Shown piece after piece: positions 5,589-13,600 of a stretch of 14,242 nt of DNA (position 1 is the first letter of the stretch; every line of letters begins with the position of its first letter). The translations under genes and the position numbers were made by a program. Origin of the DNA: Actinomycetes bacterium (lineage in GTDB: Bacteria > Actinomycetota > Acidimicrobiia > Acidimicrobiales > RAAP-2); NCBI GenBank assembly GCA_021849765.1, contig JAJZSM010000014.1:1-14242 (forward strand), read 5' to 3'. The notes under the pieces were generated by a model. It saw nothing but the letters and a program-made list of their open reading frames with translations. It was not told the DNA's origin and searched no databases.

Positions 5589-8500
5589 ATGGGCGAGGGC
5601 TTCGTCCATCTGCACAACCACACCGAGTACTCGATGCTCGATGGCGCCGCGCGCATCGATGAAATGGTCCTCGCAGCCAAGGCCGACGGCCAGAACGCGA
5701 TCGCCATCACTGATCACGGCAACCTCTACGGGATTATCGACTTCTATCAGAGCGCGCGCAAGCACGGGCTGACGCCGATACTCGGGCTCGAGGCCTACAT
5801 GGCCGCTTCGAGCCGTTTCGATCGCCCGCCGCGGCGCGGCAAGATCGACGACACCGGCGGCGAGACCGAAGGGGGCCAGAAGCTTTACCACCATCTCACG
5901 CTGCTGGCCGAAACCAACGAGGGCTATCGCAACCTACGTGAGCTCTCGTCCATGGCCTACCTCGAGGGCTACTACTACAAGCCCCGCGTCGACTGGGAGC
6001 TCCTCGAACGCTACGGTCGCGGCCTCATCGCAACCTCGGGTTGCCTCGGTGGGGTTGTGCTCCAGGCCCTGGTACGCGACGACTACGACAAGGCTCGCGA
6101 CCTTGCCGCGCGCCTGCAGGGCATCTTCGGACGCGAGAACTTCTTCATCGAACTCCAAGACCACGGACTCGCCGAGCAGACGCGCACCAATCCCCAGCTG
6201 GTGCGCATCGCCCGCGAGCTCGACGCGCCGCTGTTGGCCACCAACGACTTGCACTACGTGCGCCACGGTGACGCCGAGATGCACGACGCCCTGCTGTGCA
6301 TTGGCACGGGTTCGCTGGTCGCGGACCCCGACCGGTTCCGCTTCGCCAGCGACCAGCACTACCTCAAGAGCGCCGCCGAGATGCGTTACCTCTTCCGCGA
6401 GCTGCCCGAGGCCTGTGACAACACCTTGGCCATTGCCGAGCGCGTCGACGTCACTATCGAGTTCGACAACGACGCGCTACCCGAGTATCCGATTCCGCCC
6501 GAGTTCGCCGGCGCCACCCACAAGGAGGGGGCCAACGCTCTTCTTCGCGAGCTCGCGATGCGCGGCGCGCGCGAGCGCTACGGGGACGTGCTTTCAGGTG
6601 AGGTGCTCGATCGACTCGACTACGAGCTCGGCGTTATCGCCGACATGGGCTTTTCGGACTATTTTCTCGTCGTATGGGATCTCATCCGCCACGCCCGCGA
6701 GCGCGGGATTCGAGTGGGTCCGGGCCGGGGCTCGGCCGCCGGTTGCTGCGTGGCCTACTGCCTGCGCATCGTTGATCTGGATCCAATTCGATACGGTCTG
6801 ATCTTCGAGCGTTTCCTCAATCCGGGCCGCAGGCAGATGCCCGACATCGACATGGACTTTGATGAGCGCTACCGCGGGGACATGATCCGCTACGCCGCTG
6901 AGCGCTACGGCAGCGACCACGTCGCCCAGATCGTCACCTTCTCGACGATCAAGGCGCGCGCTGCGGTGCGCGACGCCGCGCGCGTGCTCGGTTACCCGCC
7001 CCAGCTTGGCGACAAGATCGCCAAGGCCATGCCGCCACTCGTGATGGGCCAGGACCTGCCCTTAGAGGCGTGCTTTAGCCCGATGGCCGGCTACGAGGGG
7101 CGCTACGCAGAGGCCGCTGAGCTGCGTGCGCTCTACACGGGCGACCCCGAAGTGACCCACGTGATCGACGTGGCCAAGGGCTTCGTCGACAAGCGTCGCC
7201 AGGACGGCATTCACGCCGCGGCCGTCGTGATCACCAAGGAGCCCGTTCTCGAGTACGTGCCGGTCCAACGTAAGGCCGGTGCGAACGGTTCGATCGACGA
7301 CGCGCCGATCGTCACTCAGTATGAGGCCACGGCGATCGAGAAGCTCGGACTGCTGAAGATGGACTTTCTGGGGCTGCGCAACCTCGCGATCATCGAGCGG
7401 GCCCTCGAGCACATCCGGCGTCGTCATGGCGTAGAAGTCGACATCGATCACGTGCCTCTCGACGACCCGAAGGTCTACGCGATGCTTCAGCGCGGCGATT
7501 CGATCGGGCTCTTCCAGCTCGAGGGCGACAAGATGCGCCAGTTGATGCGCCGGCTTGCGCCGACGAGTTTTGACGACATCGCGGCGCTGGTGGCGTTGTA
7601 TCGGCCTGGACCGCTGAGCGAGAACGTTCACAACGATTACGCGGATCGAAAGAATCACCGCCAGGACGTCAGTTACGACCATCCTGATCTTAAGGAGATC
7701 CTTGGCGAGACCTACGGGCTGATGATCTACCAGGAGGACATCATGCGCGTGGCGACCAAGATCGCCGGTTTCTCCATGACCGAGGCCGACGACCTGCGCA
7801 AGGCCTGCTCGAAGAAGATTCGCGAGATGATTCAGGCCCAGCGCGCGAAGTTCGTCGAGGGCGCCGTGCGTGAGGGCTACGGGCACGCGCTGGGCGGGGC
7901 GATCTTCAACAAGATCGAGCCCTTCGCGGACTACGCGTTCAACAAGAGCCACGCCTACGGATACGCACTCATCGCCTACCAGAACGCGTGGCTCAAGGCG
8001 AACTATCCGGTGGAGTACATGGCCGCTCTGCTGACGTCGTTTCGCGACGACAAGGACAAGGCGGCGATCTATCTCAACGAGGCCCGCCAGATGGGGATTT
8101 CCGTCGGCGTACCCGACATCAACCACTCCGACGCCGACTACTCGCCGAGCCCGACTCAGGACCAGACGATCCTCTTCGGCCTCGCTGCGGTGCGCAACGT
8201 CGGTGAGTCGCTGGTGGAGAAGATTGTCGCCGAGCGCGACGCCGGCGGAGCGTTCACGTCGATCTATGACTTCGTGCGGCGCGTCGACCCCGTGGTTCTG
8301 AATCGTCGTACGATGGAGTCCCTGATCAAAGCCGGTGCTTTCGACGCCATGGGGCTGCCCCGCCAGGGGCTGCTCCTGCGCATCGACGAGATCGTCGAGG
8401 TGACCATGGCGCGTCGGCGCGACCTGGCGCTCGGTATCTCGACCCTCTTCGCCTTTGGCGACGGCGACGGGCGCGACGACTGGGAGGGCACCGAGATCCC

Positions 8501-9149
8501 GGTGAGTGATCTCGAGTTCGATTCGTCGGTCAAGCTCGACTTCGAGCGTGAGATGCTGGGCACATTCATTTCCGACCACCCGCTCTACGCCGTTGAGTCG
8601 GCGCTCGCGGCCAAGACCGACGGAACCATCGTCGCGGTGCGCGAACGTGCTGAGGACCTCGCGCGTCTCGGGCGTCCCGTGACCGTTGGCGGCTTGTTGA
8701 GCGAGGTCCAGATCCGCACCACCAAGTCAGGTCAGCAGTATGCGCGTGTCGTACTCGAGGACCTCGGCGGGGCGATGGAGATCATCTTCTCGGCGAAGAA
8801 GTTTCAAGAGTGCAGCGGCTTTCTCGCCAAGGACAACGTCGTCCTGATCAAGGGTCGACTTGATCACCGCGACGACGAGGTGCGATTCAGCGCCCTGGAC
8901 GTCACCCAGCTTCGCGCGGCGCGCCTAGATGAAGAACTACGCCTGACTCTGCGTCCCGAAGATGTGACCGCGGCCACGATCGCGACTTTGCGCGAAATCC
9001 TGGTGCGATATCCGGGGCCCTCGCCGGTCATCGTTGAGACCGGAACAGCGGGAAAAGCCTTTAAATTGGGGCCGGAATTCAACGTAAACATTGCGGGCGT
9101 GGTGGGAGATTTACGGAGCGAATTCGGGCGAAACGTCATTAAGGCCTAG
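5589..9149 (+). CDS. dnaE: DNA polymerase III alpha subunit (DnaE1-type)
   Basis: A replicative polymerase of 1186 residues, close to the 1184 of Mycobacterium DnaE1. The order is: PHP domain (about 5-275) with H9-x-H11, TDHGN (Asp42, His43) and TNDLHY (Asp220, His222); the palm with PDIDMDFD (catalytic Asp421, Asp423) and MDFLGLR (Asp592); FNKSHAYGYALIAYQ; helix-hairpin-helix; a clamp-binding segment near ISTLF (950-954); and an OB fold (PVTVGGLLSEVQIRTTKSGQQYARVVLEDL). The PHP metal ligands I can identify look intact. In DnaE1 enzymes this domain supplies 3'-5' proofreading. TTG 5583, GTG 5586 and ATG 5589 are consecutive in frame; I chose ATG because GGCGGG (5577-5582) lies at ribosome-binding distance. 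No promoter is evident in the 58-bp gap, so it is probably co-transcribed with bpa. Confidence 0.97.
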   Translation: MGEGFVHLHNHTEYSMLDGAARIDEMVLAAKADGQNAIAITDHGNLYGIIDFYQSARKHGLTPILGLEAYMAASSRFDRPPRRGKIDDTGGETEGGQKLYHHLTLLAETNEGYRNLRELSSMAYLEGYYYKPRVDWELLERYGRGLIATSGCLGGVVLQALVRDDYDKARDLAARLQGIFGRENFFIELQDHGLAEQTRTNPQLVRIARELDAPLLATNDLHYVRHGDAEMHDALLCIGTGSLVADPDRFRFASDQHYLKSAAEMRYLFRELPEACDNTLAIAERVDVTIEFDNDALPEYPIPPEFAGATHKEGANALLRELAMRGARERYGDVLSGEVLDRLDYELGVIADMGFSDYFLVVWDLIRHARERGIRVGPGRGSAAGCCVAYCLRIVDLDPIRYGLIFERFLNPGRRQMPDIDMDFDERYRGDMIRYAAERYGSDHVAQIVTFSTIKARAAVRDAARVLGYPPQLGDKIAKAMPPLVMGQDLPLEACFSPMAGYEGRYAEAAELRALYTGDPEVTHVIDVAKGFVDKRRQDGIHAAAVVITKEPVLEYVPVQRKAGANGSIDDAPIVTQYEATAIEKLGLLKMDFLGLRNLAIIERALEHIRRRHGVEVDIDHVPLDDPKVYAMLQRGDSIGLFQLEGDKMRQLMRRLAPTSFDDIAALVALYRPGPLSENVHNDYADRKNHRQDVSYDHPDLKEILGETYGLMIYQEDIMRVATKIAGFSMTEADDLRKACSKKIREMIQAQRAKFVEGAVREGYGHALGGAIFNKIEPFADYAFNKSHAYGYALIAYQNAWLKANYPVEYMAALLTSFRDDKDKAAIYLNEARQMGISVGVPDINHSDADYSPSPTQDQTILFGLAAVRNVGESLVEKIVAERDAGGAFTSIYDFVRRVDPVVLNRRTMESLIKAGAFDAMGLPRQGLLLRIDEIVEVTMARRRDLALGISTLFAFGDGDGRDDWEGTEIPVSDLEFDSSVKLDFEREMLGTFISDHPLYAVESALAAKTDGTIVAVRERAEDLARLGRPVTVGGLLSEVQIRTTKSGQQYARVVLEDLGGAMEIIFSAKKFQECSGFLAKDNVVLIKGRLDHRDDEVRFSALDVTQLRAARLDEELRLTLRPEDVTAATIATLREILVRYPGPSPVIVETGTAGKAFKLGPEFNVNIAGVVGDLRSEFGRNVIKA

Positions 9150-9155
9150 CCCAGA

Positions 9156-9183
9156 TTGCCGGGGTCGCCACGTCCCGTAGAAT
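9156..9183 (+). promoter_or_regulatory. Promoter upstream of the 9191 gene
   Basis: TTGCCG (9156-9161), a 16-bp spacer and TAGAAT (9178-9183) make a reasonable sigma-70 promoter in the short gap after dnaE. The predicted transcript begins at about 9190-9191, directly at an ATG. This supports a leaderless mRNA starting at ATG 9191 and argues against the in-frame ATG at 9182, which lies inside the -10. Confidence 0.6.
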
Positions 9184-9190
9184 GGGACCT

Positions 9191-9862
9191 ATGGCAATGA
9201 CCGTCACCACGAAGGACACCACCGCCCTCAGCGACGCGGAACTCGCCGAAATGGCCGACCTCTGCGTCGACCGTGAGCCCAACTTTGACATCGGCTTCCT
9301 CTCCAAGCAGCGCGAAGAGTGGGTGCTCGTGACTTGCGCGCGCGAGGGAAGCAAGTTGCGCGGCTACTCCTTCGGCACGCTTGAGCGAATCGGAGGTACG
9401 CCGTCGCTGCTGCTGGGTCTGCTTCTTGTCGAGCGCAACGCGAAGAGCGACCAGACCTTGAAGGCCATTTTGCACGATCAGTTTCGTCGGGCGTTGCTCG
9501 CTTTTCCCGACGAGGACGTCCTACTCGGCGCTCGTCTCACCGCGCCTGACGGCTTTCGCGCGTTCCTGGGCCTTGAGGACATCGTGCCGCGCAAGGGTTA
9601 TCGTCCAACCGGTGAGGACCGTGCCTGGGGTCGACGCCTGGCCAAGCGCTTCGGCGCGGAGAAGGCGATCGACGATCAGACGTTCGTGATGACCGTGCCG
9701 GCGGGCCCCGTGGGCTGCCTGGACTACGTCGCCGCGAAGGGTGCGATCCCCGAGGGCGCCAGTGAGTTCTTCGATGGACTTGAGCCGGACAAGGGTCAGC
9801 GACTGGTGGTCTTTGGTTGGGCGATGGCCGAGGCGCTCGCCTCGGGCAAGCTGCCGCGCTAG
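9191..9862 (+). CDS. Uncharacterised protein, possibly GNAT-like
   Basis: I do not recognise this 223-residue protein. It is soluble, with no signal peptide, membrane helix or Cys cluster. The first 110 residues (ALSDAELAEMADLC, then WVLVTCAREGSKLRGYSFGTLERIGG, then LLLGLLLVERN and a long helix) have an alternating strand-helix pattern reminiscent of a degenerate GNAT acyltransferase fold. That is only a resemblance, and no acetyl-CoA loop is obvious. The C-terminal half includes DQTFVMTVPAGPVGCLDYVAAKG. In-frame ATGs exist at 9182, 9191 and 9197; I chose 9191 because a promoter places the transcript start there. It has its own promoter after dnaE and is convergent with the minus-strand gene ending at 9863. 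Coding status is well supported by the long open frame and by codon use like its neighbours. Confidence 0.82.
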   Translation: MAMTVTTKDTTALSDAELAEMADLCVDREPNFDIGFLSKQREEWVLVTCAREGSKLRGYSFGTLERIGGTPSLLLGLLLVERNAKSDQTLKAILHDQFRRALLAFPDEDVLLGARLTAPDGFRAFLGLEDIVPRKGYRPTGEDRAWGRRLAKRFGAEKAIDDQTFVMTVPAGPVGCLDYVAAKGAIPEGASEFFDGLEPDKGQRLVVFGWAMAEALASGKLPR

Positions 9863-9876
9863 CTAATTGCGCGGCA
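9852..9876. terminator. Candidate bidirectional terminator stem-loop over two convergent stop codons
   Basis: TGCCGCGC (9852-9859) pairs perfectly with GCGCGGCA (9869-9876). The 9-nt loop holds both TAG stop codons (9860-9862 on plus, 9865-9863 on minus) as the palindrome TAGCTA. The stem is nearly all GC. Neither strand has a following T-tract, so it would be a U-less terminator, whose efficiency is uncertain. The location exactly at the convergence point is the strongest argument. Confidence 0.5.
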
Positions 9877-10582
9877 AGAGGCCGGTACAGCTCTTGTAAC
9901 AGTGCCCGTCAATGGGCGACGACAGCGTGGTGAGCACGTAGGTCGGTCGAAAGCCCAGCGCGGTGCTGAGGTCCTTACCCGCGAGCGACGTGCGACGGGT
10001 TGCCTCCATCGTGCGGATCGCGTGCGTGTCCTCGCACAACAACCAGACGTCGTCGCCGAACCACCCGAAGCGCACCCACGTCGAGCCGTCCTCGATGCGC
10101 CGCAACAGTTGAGGGCCGCGATCGGCCGCGATGAGAGCGACACTGGGTCGCTCGCCGCGAAACTCCCAGTAGGGGGCGCTCGGGCCGCGAAAGCCGAAGA
10201 GAGGACCGTCAGAGGGAGTGGACAGCTCTTCGAGCCACTTGCGCACTCGGCGACCGTGATAGCTGCCCAAACGGCGTGGCAGGTCAGCCAGGCTGACCGC
10301 CTCGGGTTGGGCAAGGTCGGTTCGCTCGATGTCCGCGGCGAGTTGACCCTCGACGACGTCGAAAGCGACGAGGTCGGTCTCGAGGTCCTCGGGCCAGGGG
10401 ATGCGCCAGCGCACGATGGTCTGCGACGCGAGGTCCACCACGGTCGTCGACTCATTCGTCGAGCCCAGGACGAGCCCGAACATGGTTGATCCCGGTGTTA
10501 AATCGACGGTGGGGTAGTGGGGCATCCGTTCGACGAGTTGACGGATCGCCCGGGCCGCCGGGTCGCGCGAGAAGAGAGCCAT
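9863..10582 (-). CDS. Uncharacterised protein coupled to the DUF255 gene
   Basis: I do not recognise this 239-residue protein. It opens with MALFSRDPAARAIRQLVERMPHY, then alternates predicted strands and short helices (GSTMFGLVLG, STTVVDLASQTIVRW, DLVAFDVVEGQL, PSVALIAADRG, WVRFGWFGDDVWLLCE). It ends in PIDGHCYKSCTGLLPRN, where a Cys-x3-Cys pair is the only candidate metal or disulfide site. There is no signal peptide or membrane segment. The start ATG (10582-10580) shares one base with the upstream gene's TGA (TGATG), a coupling arrangement that decides the start. The frame is open upstream to 10645, but that part lies inside the DUF255 gene. It probably works with, or is at least made together with, the DUF255 protein. 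Confidence 0.85.
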   Translation of the reverse strand: MALFSRDPAARAIRQLVERMPHYPTVDLTPGSTMFGLVLGSTNESTTVVDLASQTIVRWRIPWPEDLETDLVAFDVVEGQLAADIERTDLAQPEAVSLADLPRRLGSYHGRRVRKWLEELSTPSDGPLFGFRGPSAPYWEFRGERPSVALIAADRGPQLLRRIEDGSTWVRFGWFGDDVWLLCEDTHAIRTMEATRRTSLAGKDLSTALGFRPTYVLTTLSSPIDGHCYKSCTGLLPRN

Positions 10583-12579
10583 CAGCCTCCCAACTCCTCT
10601 AGTTGCGCTCTCAGGTTGGTGACGGTACGCACGGGCTGGAAGCACGCGCCCCCGTGACAGACGTAGGCCGCGCCCGCCACGCGACCCTCGAGGAGCGGTG
10701 ACGAGTTGGAGCCGGTAATCACGACGCTACGGGGCACGACACTCAATCGTACGTGCTCGAGAAGATCATTCGGCGGCCCAGGAACGACGATCTCCACACC
10801 CTCGAGGACGAAGCGCGCTGCCGCGACGAGGTCGGCCACCGCGCGCGGGTGCTGACTAATCAGCGTCGCGCCGAGGACGACGAGTCGATGGGCGGCGGCC
10901 TGTCGATCGGGGTCGGCGTCGATCAGAGCCAGTCGCGCGAGAGCACGCGTGGCAGTGGCGTGACTCGAGGGACCGGCGCCGTCGAAGATTTCCTTGGGGC
11001 GCGTGAGCAGGTCCTTGGCGAGGTCGCTCGAGGAGAACACACCGGAGCCGCGCTGAGGGCTCTGCGCGGTGGGCACCTCGCCGTCCCAGTAGTGGGCGAG
11101 GAGATAGTTCGCCGTCTCGCGCGCTCGCTGGAGCCAGAGGTCGTCGCCGGTCGCCTCGAACGCGTCCACGAGAGCATCAGCGAGGGCGGCGACGTCAGCG
11201 AGCGTGGCGTGGACGCTGCGGTGCTGGGTGCGATAGAGCACGCCGCGTGCGGCGTGGCTCGAGCCAAGGCGCTCGAGTAGATCGAGCGCGACGTCGCGGT
11301 ACCTCGCGTCACGCATGGCCAAGCACGCCGAAGCGAATTGGGCGTTCCACTCCAAGATGACCTTGTCGTCGCGTTCGGGTTGGACCCGTTGGGCACGCGC
11401 GTTCCGCAGGGCGACCAGCGCGTCGGCGAGCTCGCGCGGCGTGATGAAGGGATCATTGTCACCGAGACGCGGGACCGAGCGCCCCTCGAGGTCGCCGTCT
11501 GCGGTTATCGTCCAACGATTGAGTGCATTCTCGAGATCCGCGCTGCGCCCGGCCGCGCGCAGCGCGTGTGCGACCTCCTCGGGGGTCCAGGTAACGTGAC
11601 CTCCCTCGAGCCCCGCCGCGTCGGCGTCGAGGGACGCGGCGTATCCATCTGGCACGGCGAGTTGGTCGAGGACAAAGTTCACCGTGGAAGCGGCGACCTC
11701 GCGCCAGTCTTCTCGCGCGTAGCGACGCGCGGCGTTCGCGTAGGTCCGCGCGAGGAGGGCCTGGTCGATCAGCATCTTCTCGAAGTGGGGAACGTGCCAC
11801 TTACGGTCCACGCAGTAGCGGGCGAAGCCGCCACCGATGTGGTCGTAGAGGCCGCGGCGGGCCATCGCGTCCAGCGTGAGCGACACGGCGTGCGACGCCG
11901 TGTCGTCTGAGTCGATCAGGGCCCCGAGCAGACCCGGGTGGGGGAACTTGGGGGCCCCGGAGAATCCACCGTCCGGATCGAGGGTCTCGACGAGTTCGTC
12001 ACGCAGCCGTCGGCGTGCGGCTTCCAGATCCAGAACTCCCTCGTGGGCGAGCAGGTGGTCGACGAAGGCGACCTCGCGCACGAGGGCTTCACCGAGCTCC
12101 TCGGCTTGATCAATGACGGCGTCTCGCTGAACCTCCCAGGCGTTGGCGAGGGCGCGCAGCAGACGTGGGAAACCGATCTGGTTGGGCCGATCGTTCGGCG
12201 GGAAGTACGTTCCGGTGAAGAAGGGTCGGCCATCGGGCAACATAAAGACCGACATCGGCCATCCGCCGTGACCGCTCGACAGCTGGGTGGCGGTCATGTA
12301 GAGCGCGTCAACGTCAGGGCGCTCCTCGCGATCGACCTTGATGGGCACGAAGTGCTCGTTGAGCAGCGTGGCCGTCTCGTCGCTCTCGAAGGACTCGTGG
12401 GCCATCACGTGGCACCAATGGCAGGCCGCGTAGCCCACGGAGAGGAAGATCGGCCGATCGCTTGAACGGGCCAGTTCGAGGGCGTCCTCACCCCAGGTCC
12501 ACCACTTGACGGGGTTATCGGCGTGATCGCGAAGGTAGGGTGAGCCGAGCTGCTCTTTGACGTCACGAAGTCGTGGCAC
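10582..12579 (-). CDS. DUF255 thioredoxin-fold protein (YyaL/spermatogenesis-associated 20 family)
   Basis: A 665-residue protein with the full family architecture. The N-terminal DUF255 thioredoxin-like domain (about 1-165) contains SPYLRDHADNPVKWWTWG, the redox-like motif Cys53-His-Trp-Cys56 in GYAACHWCHVMAHESF, and GGWPMSVFMLPDGRPFFTGTYFPP. An alpha/alpha six-hairpin region follows, with GGFSGAPKFPHP, DHIGGGFARYCVDRKWHVPHFEKMLIDQALLA and ILEWNAQFASA. It ends with the typical YVCHGGACFQPV. Homologues are widespread (Bacillus YyaL, human SPATA20), but the biochemical activity is not established and no substrate is implied here. The start is GTG 12579, six bases after TAATGT. Its stop overlaps the next gene's start by one base, forming a two-gene operon. 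It is divergent from the oxidoreductase gene. Confidence 0.94.
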   Translation of the reverse strand: MPRLRDVKEQLGSPYLRDHADNPVKWWTWGEDALELARSSDRPIFLSVGYAACHWCHVMAHESFESDETATLLNEHFVPIKVDREERPDVDALYMTATQLSSGHGGWPMSVFMLPDGRPFFTGTYFPPNDRPNQIGFPRLLRALANAWEVQRDAVIDQAEELGEALVREVAFVDHLLAHEGVLDLEAARRRLRDELVETLDPDGGFSGAPKFPHPGLLGALIDSDDTASHAVSLTLDAMARRGLYDHIGGGFARYCVDRKWHVPHFEKMLIDQALLARTYANAARRYAREDWREVAASTVNFVLDQLAVPDGYAASLDADAAGLEGGHVTWTPEEVAHALRAAGRSADLENALNRWTITADGDLEGRSVPRLGDNDPFITPRELADALVALRNARAQRVQPERDDKVILEWNAQFASACLAMRDARYRDVALDLLERLGSSHAARGVLYRTQHRSVHATLADVAALADALVDAFEATGDDLWLQRARETANYLLAHYWDGEVPTAQSPQRGSGVFSSSDLAKDLLTRPKEIFDGAGPSSHATATRALARLALIDADPDRQAAAHRLVVLGATLISQHPRAVADLVAAARFVLEGVEIVVPGPPNDLLEHVRLSVVPRSVVITGSNSSPLLEGRVAGAAYVCHGGACFQPVRTVTNLRAQLEELGG

Positions 12580-12585
12580 GTAGCG

Positions 12586-12591
12586 ACATTA
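12586..12591 (-). promoter_or_regulatory. -10 hexamer for leaderless DUF255 gene
   Basis: On the minus strand TAATGT, a near-consensus -10, ends six bases before the GTG at 12579, again placing +1 at the start codon. There is no Shine-Dalgarno sequence. The -35 position (about 12609-12614) falls inside the inverted repeat at 12606-12626, so a protein bound there could block this promoter. Confidence 0.5.
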
Positions 12592-12605
12592 GAGGTCGCG
12601 GCGCG

Positions 12606-12626
12606 TCGTCTCGGACGGCGAGACGA
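12606..12626. promoter_or_regulatory. Perfect 8-bp inverted repeat in the divergent spacer (operator or leader hairpin)
   Basis: TCGTCTCG (12606-12613) and CGAGACGA (12619-12626) are exact reverse complements separated by GACGG. The repeat lies in the 61-bp spacer between the DUF255 gene and the oxidoreductase gene. It covers the expected -35 of the former and sits five bases upstream of the ribosome-binding site of the latter. It could be a shared operator or an mRNA hairpin in the oxidoreductase leader. A TTGACG (12557-12562) upstream could be that gene's -35, but its -10 is not clear. Confidence 0.5.
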
Positions 12627-12640
12627 AATCGGAGGTGGAC

Positions 12641-13600
12641 ATGACTACAACACTGCGGTGGGGCGTCATTGGTACGGGCCGCATCGCACGCACCTTCGCG
12701 AGCGACCTCTCTTTCATTGACGACGGAACTATCGCGGCGGTGGGCTCACGCACTCTTTCCGTAGCGCAGCGATTCGCTGCCGAATTCGGGGTTGACGCCG
12801 CCCACGGGTCCTATGAGGAACTGGTCGAGGACCCCGGCGTGGAGGCTGTCTACGTGGCCACGCCGCACCCGATGCACTACGCCAACGCTCGTCTCGCCCT
12901 CGAGGCGGGAAAGCCGGTGCTCGTCGAGAAGGCGTTCACGATGACCGTAGACGAAGCGGTCGACTTGGTGGCGATCGCGCGCCGGCGGGGCCTGTTCTTA
13001 ATGGAGGCGATGTGGACGCGATTCCTGCCCCATATTGAAGCCCTGCGTGAGATCGTGCGCTCGGGCGAGCTCGGTGAGATCGTGGAGGTCATCGCCGACC
13101 ATGGAAAGTGGTTTGAGCAAGATCCGACCTCGCGACTCTTCGCGCCCGAGCTCGGTGGTAGTGCGATGTTGGACCTCGGGGTCTATCCCGTGTCCTTCGC
13201 CTCGATGATCCTGGGAACGCCCACTCGGGTTGTCGCGATGGTGACACCCGCCTTCAGCGGGGTGGACGCCATCGCTTCGGCGGTGTTGGGATACGGCACC
13301 GGGGCGCAAGCCATCGTGACTTGCACGTCGTCGGCTCGTAGTGCCACGCGCGCGAGCGTGGTGGGAACGCAGGGACGCGTCGAGATCGAGGGCGACTTCT
13401 ACGCGCCGTCTTCACTGCTCATCATTCCACGCTCGGGGGACCCGCGTCGCATGGATTTCGTCACCCAGGGACGCGGTCTGCAATATCAGGCGAGCCACGT
13501 CGCGTCGCTCATTGCGGCGGGACGCACTGAAAGCGACGTGATGCCCCTCGATGAGTCCATCGCCGTCATGGGTACGATGCGGCGAATCATCGAATCCTGA
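12641..13600 (+). CDS. Gfo/Idh/MocA-family NAD(P)-dependent oxidoreductase
   Basis: A 319-residue enzyme. The N-terminal Rossmann fold has GVIGTGRIA (Gly11-x-Gly13-x2-Ala16) and a strand end AAVGSRT suited to cofactor binding. The family EKP-type motif appears as VLVEKAFTM (Glu96-Lys97). The C-terminal domain has GGSAMLDLGVYPVSFA, where Asp178 and Tyr182 match the usual catalytic region. This version of the motif resembles the dihydrodiol dehydrogenase / glucose-fructose oxidoreductase branch. Substrates are sugars, inositols or diols; the exact one cannot be read. The start is ATG 12641 because GGAGG (12631-12635) lies five bases upstream. The in-frame GTG at 12635 overlaps that ribosome-binding site and is rejected. 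It precedes a sugar-binding protein gene, so a role in sugar catabolism is plausible (inference). Confidence 0.93.
   Translation: MTTTLRWGVIGTGRIARTFASDLSFIDDGTIAAVGSRTLSVAQRFAAEFGVDAAHGSYEELVEDPGVEAVYVATPHPMHYANARLALEAGKPVLVEKAFTMTVDEAVDLVAIARRRGLFLMEAMWTRFLPHIEALREIVRSGELGEIVEVIADHGKWFEQDPTSRLFAPELGGSAMLDLGVYPVSFASMILGTPTRVVAMVTPAFSGVDAIASAVLGYGTGAQAIVTCTSSARSATRASVVGTQGRVEIEGDFYAPSSLLIIPRSGDPRRMDFVTQGRGLQYQASHVASLIAAGRTESDVMPLDESIAVMGTMRRIIES

Noticed and set aside
7062..8579. 505-codon open frame on the minus strand inside dnaE
   Set aside because: It lies wholly antisense to strongly conserved polymerase sequence and has a low-complexity, His/Arg/Val/Leu-rich composition typical of antisense frames in GC-rich genes. 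No family motif or ribosome-binding context is seen.
9050..9145. AT-richer 3' end of dnaE with two GAATTC sites as a sign of transfer or a breakpoint
   Set aside because: The reading frame and C-terminal sequence continue normally. The shift is short and local, so it is better taken as relaxed composition near the gene end.
9902..10489. 195-codon plus-strand frame opposite the unknown minus-strand gene
   Set aside because: The minus-strand frame has the operon context (TGATG coupling) and ordinary protein composition. The plus-strand frame looks like a shadow.
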